From a virus: a DNA stretch of 29,001 nt. The stretch is taken from the IMG/VR virus record IMGVR_UViG_3300031722_000126, positions 1 to 29,001 of that record; one strand, given 5' to 3'. Positions 25,716-29,001 of the stretch are shown here, one piece after another. Position 1 is the first letter of the stretch. Each line of letters starts with the position of its first letter. A program made the translations under genes and the position numbers. The notes below the pieces were generated by a model that saw nothing but the letters and a program-made list of their open reading frames with translations, was not told the origin of the DNA and searched no databases.

Positions 25716-26020
25716 GATATGTCAATTTATTCGATGAATATCTGCTTAATGAAGCGAAAAAACATACTAATCAAGAAGAACGTGTAGACCTTCAAGATGA
25801 AGATTATACTCCTGCAGAAAAAGAACTGCTACTAAAGATTGAAAAGAAATATCCAATGGGTTCTAAATACAAATCTATAACTAGTGGTGAAACATGCAAA
25901 GTAGAAACTCATCCATACTTTGTCAAGTATAGAGGAGACATCGAAAAGCGTAGAGTATCAGTACGATTCGGTAAAGGATTGATATATGATAATGGAAACT
26001 GGGCCGAAAAAGTTGAGTAG
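25712..26020 (+). CDS. Hypothetical protein with capsid-targeting-like N terminus, 102 aa
   Basis: A 102-aa protein. N terminus MRYVNLFDEYLLNEAKKH matches the same leader pattern, offering L-N-E/A as a protease-like site. After it comes a charged linker (TNQEERVDLQDEDYTPAEK) and a compact beta-rich domain (KYKSITSGETCKVETHPYFV, RRVSVRFGKGLIYDNGNW), which could be a small SH3-like or OB-like fold. Function is unknown. It is the last of the four overlapping genes, and its TAG stop is followed within 6 nt by GATATATAGT. Confidence 0.68.
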   Translation: MRYVNLFDEYLLNEAKKHTNQEERVDLQDEDYTPAEKELLLKIEKKYPMGSKYKSITSGETCKVETHPYFVKYRGDIEKRRVSVRFGKGLIYDNGNWAEKVE

Positions 26021-26197
26021 AGAATGATATATAGTAAAATATTTTTATCCACGTTTTTCTTTCATGCATATTTGTGTTATTTTTGTAAATCAATTCAAAT
26101 AATACATGAATTTCAAATTTTTTTTCAAATAGTTTTTCAACACAAAGAACTATGTTATATTATATCTATAATACATAACAACAAAACAAAACAACAA
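26021..26197 (+). promoter_or_regulatory. AT-rich leader with promoter candidates
   Basis: A 177-nt stretch with no convincing gene. GATATATAGT lies at 26026-26035. TATTTTTG at 26078-26085 fits the Bacteroidota -7 consensus TAnnTTTG, though its -33 partner is unclear. A third possible element is TATAAT in ATCTATAATACAT near 26165. The end is a purine-rich leader (ACAACAAAACAAAACAACAA) directly before an ATG, the type of translation leader expected in SD-less hosts. A frame reading through the stretch from 26024 encodes only hydrophobic Phe/Ile-rich sequence and is rejected. Confidence 0.4.
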
Positions 26198-26290
26198 ATG
26201 CAAGCAATTATCAAAAATATCGCCAATTTTAAAGCAATCGTGAATAATGATTGGTTTATTGCATATGATGACCACCTGCTAGCTTCTTAA
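26198..26290 (+). CDS. Possible 30-aa microprotein
   Basis: A 30-codon ORF starting MQAIIKNIANFKAIVNNDWF and ending YDDHLLAS, with ATG at 26198. It is preceded by a strikingly A/C-rich leader (AACAAAACAAAACAACAA) and followed 22 nt later by a strong terminator. It is the only sensible coding option between the leader and terminator, which together look like a monocistronic unit expressed separately from the late genes. Function is unknown. It could also be a short leader peptide of an RNA. Confidence 0.45.
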   Translation: MQAIIKNIANFKAIVNNDWFIAYDDHLLAS

Positions 26291-26312
26291 ATACGTATTC
26301 AAAAAATACTCA

Positions 26313-26350
26313 AAAGGGAAGCTTTAGAAATAAGGCTTCCCTTTATTTTT
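26313..26350 (+). terminator. Rho-independent terminator
   Basis: A 13-bp stem with one G-T pair (AAAGGGAAGCTTT / AAGGCTTCCCTTT), loop AGAAAT, followed by ATTTTTT. It ends the microprotein unit and is directly followed by the box at 26364. Confidence 0.9.
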
Positions 26351-26363
26351 TGCTTATGAAACA

Positions 26364-26372
26364 GATATATCC
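26364..26372 (+). promoter_or_regulatory. Putative promoter box GATATATCC for the tRNA operon
   Basis: GATATATCC differs from the other boxes by one base at the eighth position. It lies about 14 nt after a terminator and precedes a leader hairpin, the 56-aa gene and the tRNA array. Confidence 0.5.
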
Positions 26373-26377
26373 AGTAG

Positions 26378-26410
26378 GTCTATTTTAGGTTATTTCACCT
26401 AAAAATAGAT
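26378..26410 (+). promoter_or_regulatory. 5' leader hairpin before the 56-aa gene
   Basis: TCTATTTTAGGT pairs with ACCTAAAAATAGA (one bulged A, plus a flanking G-T pair) around TATTTC. It lies 5 nt before the ATG at 26416 and just after the promoter box, so nearly the whole leader folds. It may control translation or protect the 5' end of the tRNA transcript. Confidence 0.55.
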
Positions 26411-26415
26411 ACTAA

Positions 26416-26586
26416 ATGAAAAACTTTGAAATGTTAAAGACAACTGGTAACTCATCAGTTTATAGAAAAGCTTTTATAAAACTGTATTCAAAATGCCCAA
26501 TGTGTTCACCTAATAGAGGTTGCAATAGACATTTTTCTACAGATATAAATTCATGGAAACGAAAAAGACTAACGCAGTGGCGTTAG
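26416..26586 (+). CDS. 56-aa Cys-rich, basic protein with CPMC...GCNRH zinc-site-like motif
   Basis: An ORF of 56 codons with ATG at 26416 and TAG at 26584. It begins MKNFEMLKTTGNSSVYRKAF, has KCPMCSPNRGCNRHF in the middle and ends SWKRKRLTQWR. The CxxC followed by C and H could bind zinc, and the rest is strongly basic, so RNA or DNA binding is plausible. I recall small phage proteins of similar layout (CPxC with a C-terminal WK.RRKTQW-like tail), but of unknown function. It is the first gene in the tRNA operon, 5 nt before the first tRNA, so it probably is made with the tRNAs. Confidence 0.7.
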   Translation: MKNFEMLKTTGNSSVYRKAFIKLYSKCPMCSPNRGCNRHFSTDINSWKRKRLTQWR

Positions 26587-26591
26587 TATAT

Positions 26592-26664
26592 GGGACGATA
26601 GCTCAGTTGGTAGAGCACTAGATTGAAGATCTAGGTGTCGGCAGTTCGACCCTGCCTCGTCCTA
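26592..26664 (+). tRNA. tRNA-Phe: tRNA-Phe(GAA)
   Basis: A full cloverleaf: acceptor GGGACGA/TCGTCCT (G-T at the end), D arm GCTCAGTTGGTAGAGC, anticodon arm CTAGA-TTGAAGA-TCTAG, T arm GGCAG-TTCGACC-CTGCC, discriminator A. CCA is not encoded; the next bases are CA. Confidence 0.95.
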
Positions 26665-26730
26665 CAATTCTTTACCTTTGGTTTGGAATATTTAAAGGTT
26701 TTTAATATTGAACCCGAATCAATATTACAT

Positions 26731-26803
26731 GGGAGTATAACAAAGATGGACTATGTGCTGGCCTGAAAAACCAGAAATGTTGGCTCGGTACCAACTGCTC
26801 TCA
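26731..26803 (+). tRNA. Degenerate tRNA, possible second tRNA-Phe(GAA)
   Basis: Acceptor GGGAGTA/TGCTCTC pairs fully if two G-T pairs are allowed. The T stem is GTTGG/CCAAC, with an unusual loop CTCGGTA. The anticodon loop is CTGAAAA on a stem CTGGC/ACCAG, with one C-A mismatch. The D stem has only 3 bp (ACA/TGT). Reading it as tRNA-Phe(GAA) is consistent with the loop, but it may be decayed. An 8-bp inverted repeat (TAATATTG/CAATATTA) lies just upstream at 26703-26727. Confidence 0.5.
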
Positions 26804-26813
26804 CAGATAATAT

Positions 26814-26895
26814 GGGATTATCGTATAGTGGCAATTGCAAGGCTCTGTAAAAGCCTCCTCTTCGGAGTTCGTAGGTTCGAGTCCTACTAGTCCCA
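26814..26895 (+). tRNA. tRNA-Tyr: tRNA-Tyr(GTA)
   Basis: Acceptor GGGATTA/TAGTCCC, anticodon arm AGGCT-CTGTAAA-AGCCT, a long class-II variable arm (CTC-TTCG-GAG) as expected for bacterial tRNA-Tyr, T arm GTAGG-TTCGAGT-CCTAC, discriminator A. The D stem is short (3 bp). CCA is not encoded; CA follows. Confidence 0.93.
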
Positions 26896-26917
26896 CACGG
26901 ATGTAGATTAAATCTAC

Positions 26918-26991
26918 GGGTCCTTAGCTCAGTTGGCTAGAGCATCTGCCTTGCACGCAGAGGGGCATCGGTTCAAGTCCGATAGGATCCA
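26918..26991 (+). tRNA. tRNA-Ala: tRNA-Ala(TGC)
   Basis: Acceptor GGGTCCT/AGGATCC with a G3-T70 pair, the alanine identity element. Anticodon arm TCTGC-CTTGCAC-GCAGA, T arm ATCGG-TTCAAGT-CCGAT, discriminator A. CCA is not encoded. Confidence 0.95.
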
Positions 26992-27035
26992 CTTTGGGAA
27001 TTTATTCCTTGACAATCAGGAAAGACTGATGACCT

Positions 27036-27108
27036 GGAGTATAGGTCAAGCGGCTAAGATGTCACCCTGTCACGGTGTATGGAGCGGGTTCGACTCCCGT
27101 ATATTCCG
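27036..27108 (+). tRNA. tRNA-Asp: tRNA-Asp(GTC)
   Basis: Acceptor GGAGTAT/ATATTCC, anticodon arm TCACC-CTGTCAC-GGTGT with one T-T mismatch at the base, T arm GCGGG-TTCGACT-CCCGT, discriminator G as expected for Asp. CCA is not encoded; CA follows. Confidence 0.9.
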
Positions 27109-27201
27109 CAATTCAATGTATCATAATCGGTCAATCCACATCTAGCCGTTAGTATATTGAAGATGAAAGAAAGAAGTGGCTGCGACATTTTTTCATCAAA
27201 C
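27109..27201 (+). other. 93-nt intergenic spacer in tRNA array, possibly a decayed tRNA
   Basis: No gene is visible. It is roughly tRNA-sized. It has one 7-bp complementary pair (GATGAAA 27162-27168 with TTTCATC 27191-27197) but no recognisable T arm. It could be a decayed tRNA or a processing spacer. Confidence 0.2.
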
Positions 27202-27276
27202 AGTCTTTTAGCTCAGTTGGTTCAGAGCATCTGTTTTACAAGCAGAGGGTCATTGGTTCGAATCCAATAAGGACTA
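27202..27276 (+). tRNA. tRNA-Val: tRNA-Val(TAC)
   Basis: Acceptor AGTCTTT/AAGGACT (one T-G pair), D arm GCTCAGTTGGTTCAGAGC, anticodon arm TCTGT-TTTACAA-GCAGA, T arm ATTGG-TTCGAAT-CCAAT, discriminator A. CCA is not encoded; CA follows. Confidence 0.94.
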
Positions 27277-27283
27277 CAAACAT

Positions 27284-27354
27284 AGGAGTATGGTGCAATG
27301 GTAGCATATCGGATTCCAAACCCGCTGATCTGAGTTCGACCCTTAGTACTCCTG
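27284..27354 (+). tRNA. tRNA-Trp: tRNA-Trp(CCA)
   Basis: Acceptor AGGAGTA/TACTCCT is perfect, D arm GTGC/GCAT, anticodon loop TTCCAAA with anticodon CCA, T arm CTGAG-TTCGACC-CTTAG, discriminator G as usual for Trp. The anticodon stem TCGGA/CCCGC has mismatches at both ends, so it pairs at only three positions. Confidence 0.82.
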
Positions 27355-27367
27355 CAAATAGAATAAA

Positions 27368-27646
27368 ATGGAATGTGGAGATGAATTCTATATCTGGTGT
27401 AAACTTTATATAGATGGAAGGTTAAATACTACAGGATTTTTAGATGAGATAATAGGTGATAAAGATTGCCTTGTAAAAGTTAAGTTTATCGAATATCGTA
27501 CAATTACTAATACAGTATTTTTATTAGTAGAAAGAATGGATAAGAAATATCCATACAGAGCATTCATAAATAAAAACCGAATATTATCGGATGAAGAATA
27601 TCGTAGATTTAACATAGAACTTATAAGTGATAAGTTCGGATTTTGA
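27368..27646 (+). CDS. Hypothetical protein inside the tRNA array, 92 aa
   Basis: A 92-aa ORF, ATG at 27368, 13 nt after the tRNA-Trp. It has an aromatic- and acidic-rich N terminus (MECGDEFYIWCKLYIDGR) and a mixed strand pattern (NTVFLLVERMDKKYPYRAFI). It reads as a small beta-rich domain but I recognise no family. It ends 8 nt before the tRNA-Asn. It could be an independent cargo gene in the array. Its density of reasonable residues and tight fit between tRNAs support it as real. Confidence 0.6.
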   Translation: MECGDEFYIWCKLYIDGRLNTTGFLDEIIGDKDCLVKVKFIEYRTITNTVFLLVERMDKKYPYRAFINKNRILSDEEYRRFNIELISDKFGF

Positions 27647-27654
27647 AATAATAT

Positions 27655-27727
27655 GTGAGTATAGCTCAGTTGGTAGAGCAATAGACTGTTAATCTATTGG
27701 TCGTGGGTTCGAGCCCCGCTACTTACG
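27655..27727 (+). tRNA. tRNA-Asn: tRNA-Asn(GTT)
   Basis: Acceptor GTGAGTA/TACTTAC, D arm GCTCAGTTGGTAGAGC, anticodon arm ATAGA-CTGTTAA-TCTAT, T arm GTGGG-TTCGAGC-CCCGC, discriminator G. CCA is not encoded; CA follows. Confidence 0.95.
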
Positions 27728-27732
27728 CATAT

Positions 27733-27806
27733 GGATGTATAGCTTTAATGGTTAGAGCGGCGGCCTGTTAAGCCGAGGGTTACAAGTTCGAATCTTGTTA
27801 CGTCCG
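27733..27806 (+). tRNA. tRNA-Asn: tRNA-Asn(GTT), second copy with different body
   Basis: Acceptor GGATGTA/TACGTCC, D arm GCTTTAATGGTTAGAGC, anticodon arm GCGGC-CTGTTAA-GCCGA with one G-A mismatch at the base, T arm ACAAG-TTCGAAT-CTTGT, discriminator G. The loop gives GTT, the same as the preceding tRNA, on a clearly different body. CA follows the discriminator. Confidence 0.88.
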
Positions 27807-27817
27807 CAATTTTAAAT

Positions 27818-27893
27818 GGGTGGATCGTCTAATTGGTTAGGACGCGAGACTGATAATTTCGTAATCCGGGTTCAAGGCCCGGCCCGCCTACCA
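27818..27893 (+). tRNA. tRNA-Ile: tRNA-Ile(GAT), with encoded CCA
   Basis: Acceptor GGGTGGA/CCCGCCT with G-T pairs and one A-C mismatch, D arm GTCT/GGAC, anticodon arm CGAGA-CTGATAA-TTTCG, T arm CCGGG-TTCAAGG-CCCGG, discriminator A followed by CCA at 27891-27893. It is the only one of the array with a complete encoded CCA. Confidence 0.88.
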
Positions 27894-27896
27894 AAC

Positions 27897-27970
27897 ATTT
27901 GGGTAGCTCAGTTGGTTAGAGCGCTACACTGATAATGTAGAGGTCGTCAGTTCAATTCTGACTCTGAATA
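27897..27970 (+). tRNA. tRNA-Ile: tRNA-Ile(GAT), second copy with different body
   Basis: Acceptor ATTTGGG/TCTGAAT (three G-T pairs), D arm GCTCAGTTGGTTAGAGC, anticodon arm CTACA-CTGATAA-TGTAG, T arm GTCAG-TTCAATT-CTGAC, discriminator A. It starts 3 nt after the CCA of the previous tRNA-Ile. Confidence 0.9.
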
Positions 27971-28016
27971 CGTAATGGTTTTAAAGTTTGTACCATCTCC
28001 ATAAACAAACTCTCAA

Positions 28017-28091
28017 GGGGGCACATGTTCCATGGCTTGGCGATAGACATTTGCAATGTCTGTGAGGTGGATTCAATTTCCACTGTCTCCA
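28017..28091 (+). tRNA. tRNA-Ala: tRNA-Ala(TGC)-like, diverged
   Basis: Acceptor GGGGGCA/TGTCTCC pairs with G-T at positions 3-70 and 5-68. G3-T70 plus discriminator A fits alanine. Anticodon arm AGACA-TTTGCAA-TGTCT gives TGC; T arm GTGGA-TTCAATT-TCCAC is perfect. The D stem is weak (TGTT/GGCG, mostly G-T). There is an extra base between D and anticodon stems. Cys(GCA) was considered but does not pair. Confidence 0.65.
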
Positions 28092-28130
28092 CTGCAACAA
28101 TAATGTGACAGTTTTGTTCCTTGACATTTT

Positions 28131-28140
28131 GATATATACT
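28131..28140 (+). promoter_or_regulatory. Possible promoter box GATATATACT for the endonuclease
   Basis: GATATATACT lies 26 nt before the ATG at 28157, the same spacing as the other boxes, with TTGACA directly upstream at 28121. Unlike the late boxes it is not preceded by a terminator. Confidence 0.45.
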
Positions 28141-28156
28141 AAAACTATACTTCATT

Positions 28157-28912
28157 ATGCCAAGAAAGCAACACAGTCATCATTACATCTACAAGACAAC
28201 TTGTAAAATTACTAATCGATATTATATCGGTATGCATTCTACAAGTAATCTTGAAGATAATTACATTGGATCAGGGAAGCGACTTTGGTTATCGATTAGA
28301 AAACATGGTAGGGAAAATCACATGAAAGAAATTCTTGAGTTTCTTGAAGATAGAAATGCATTGAAAGCAAGAGAAAAGGAAATCGTAAATAAGATGCTCT
28401 TAAAAGATCTTATGTGTATGAATCTTATAGAGGGTGGAGAAGGAGGATTTAATAATGAACTAATTTGGACGGGTAGAAAGCATTCTACTAAGACTAAAGA
28501 AAAATTCAGTATTACTCATTTAGGAGAAAAAAATTCTCAGTTTGGAAAAGTATGGGTGCATAATCACGAAAAGAGTGCATTTATTCATCACGATTTTTTA
28601 GATGACTATATTTCTAAAGGATGGGAAAGAGGTAGAATATGTCCAAGGATAAAAGAAAGTAAGCATAATTATTGTATGTCATGTGGAGAAGAATTGTATA
28701 ATCGTGCAACTTATTGCAGTATATGCACATATTATGCTAGATTTAAGGGGCTATTCAAAAAACTAGAAATAGTTGACACTAATTTAGGATTGGCAAAAGA
28801 TAATGCAATTTTAAAAATTATAGAATTAAAAAAGACTATGTCTTTAAGTTTAATACGTAAGCAGTTCGGTATACAACAGAACAGCATAGATTTATTAAAC
28901 AGATTGTCCTGA
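28157..28912 (+). CDS. GIY-YIG homing endonuclease
   Basis: A 251-aa protein. The N-terminal 90 residues are a GIY-YIG nuclease domain: YIYKTT (10-15), YYIGMH (22-27), DNYIGSGKRLW with the conserved Gly/Arg region at about 34-44, and AREKEIVN around residue 72 providing the catalytic Glu. The middle holds GRKHSTKTKEKFS, a NUMOD-like DNA-binding segment, and the C-terminal part has CMSCGE...CSIC (about 173-192), a zinc-ribbon-like module, followed by helices. This is typical of free-standing phage homing endonucleases of the T4 Seg type. It sits at the end of the tRNA array, where such mobile genes are common. It is probably selfish rather than needed for infection. Confidence 0.85.
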   Translation: MPRKQHSHHYIYKTTCKITNRYYIGMHSTSNLEDNYIGSGKRLWLSIRKHGRENHMKEILEFLEDRNALKAREKEIVNKMLLKDLMCMNLIEGGEGGFNNELIWTGRKHSTKTKEKFSITHLGEKNSQFGKVWVHNHEKSAFIHHDFLDDYISKGWERGRICPRIKESKHNYCMSCGEELYNRATYCSICTYYARFKGLFKKLEIVDTNLGLAKDNAILKIIELKKTMSLSLIRKQFGIQQNSIDLLNRLS

Positions 28913-29001
28913 TAGGATTCAGATTCAAAGGGGCGGAATGCAAATGACCAATCAGAGAGGTTCGATTCCTCGATGAGTAGGACCATTTTGAATTCGACAA
29001 T
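28913..29001 (+). other. Edge region with a tRNA-like T-arm remnant
   Basis: No gene is seen. GAGG-TTCGATT-CCTC resembles a T arm, and GTCCT (28906) can pair with AGGAC (28979). But three extra bases lie between T arm and acceptor and no anticodon arm fits, so it is at most a decayed or partial tRNA. The sequence continues past the window edge. Confidence 0.25.

Noticed and set aside
26024-26290. 88-aa forward ORF through the AT-rich leader
   Set aside because: The first 58 residues translate promoter-like AT-rich sequence into Phe/Ile/His-rich text; only the last 30 codons after an A/C-rich leader look plausible.
26933-27145. 70-aa ORF across tRNA-Ala and tRNA-Asp
   Set aside because: It overlaps two well-folded tRNAs and has no independent support.
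28017-28091. tRNA-Cys(GCA) reading of the last tRNA
   Set aside because: Shifting the loop to GCA destroys the anticodon stem, and the discriminator is A with G3-T70, which fit Ala instead.
1-29001. CRISPR arrays, insertion sequences, stop-codon reassignment
   Set aside because: No regularly spaced repeats or transposase were seen; TAA, TAG and TGA all end genes at sensible positions and no suppressor tRNA is present.

Overview
The window looks like part of the late (structural) region of a large, AT-rich, T4-like contractile-tailed phage, followed by a tRNA array. A Bacteroidota host is likely but inferred. Gene starts have A-rich leaders with no GGAGG-type Shine-Dalgarno sequence, as in that phylum, and the recurrent promoter-like box is GATATATA rather than an E. 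coli-type -35/-10 pair. Every convincing gene is on the + strand. Genes are packed with 1-4 nt stop/start overlaps (TAATG, ATGA, TGATG), and TAA, TAG and TGA all serve as ordinary stops.

Layout. (1) 29-1618: four small genes of unknown or weakly assigned function, closed by a hairpin terminator. (2) 1683-12324: a promoter box, then a six-gene tail/baseplate operon. It holds a 632-aa structural protein, a gp53/LysM-like wedge protein, a hub protein, a further tail/baseplate protein, a gp5-like OB plus beta-helix spike without lysozyme, and a 1,489-aa giant. (3) 12352-13515: a phage ribosomal-protein-S1-like protein, then a terminator. (4) 13609-16670: a promoter box, then an amidoligase fused to a beta-helix-like tail, a neck-like virion protein, a 2H phosphoesterase and a small conserved protein, followed by a GC-rich, apparently structured non-coding stretch that ends in a strong terminator. 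(5) 16877-24085: a promoter box, gp25, gp6 (baseplate J), a small gene, a 1,389-aa wedge-like protein with a PKD-like C terminus, PhoH, and a terminator. (6) 24153-26020: four overlapping small genes, three of which start with a related peptide. (7) 26021-26350: an AT-rich leader, a 30-codon ORF and a terminator. (8) 26364-28912: a promoter box, a leader hairpin, a 56-aa Cys-rich protein, twelve tRNA or tRNA-like genes, an interrupting 92-aa ORF and a GIY-YIG endonuclease.

How it fits together. Regions 2 and 5 supply the hub/spike and wedge halves of a T4-type baseplate. The terminators at 1618, 13536, 16791 and 26313 are each followed within about 35 nt by a GATATATA box, so these junctions look like standard terminator-promoter cassettes that split the late region into transcription units. 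The S1-like protein and tRNA array point to phage control of host translation.

The most interesting signals are three. First, several non-structural proteins carry N-terminal peptides resembling the T4 capsid-targeting/prohead-protease site (T4 internal proteins begin MKTYQEFI.EA). They may be packaged in the capsid and injected, and one is a 2H phosphoesterase. Second, there is an unassigned structured RNA candidate at about 16671-16829. Third, in the tRNA array the base after the discriminator is C in all twelve genes, and four anticodons occur twice on diverged tRNA bodies. All functional calls come from reading the sequence without database searches.
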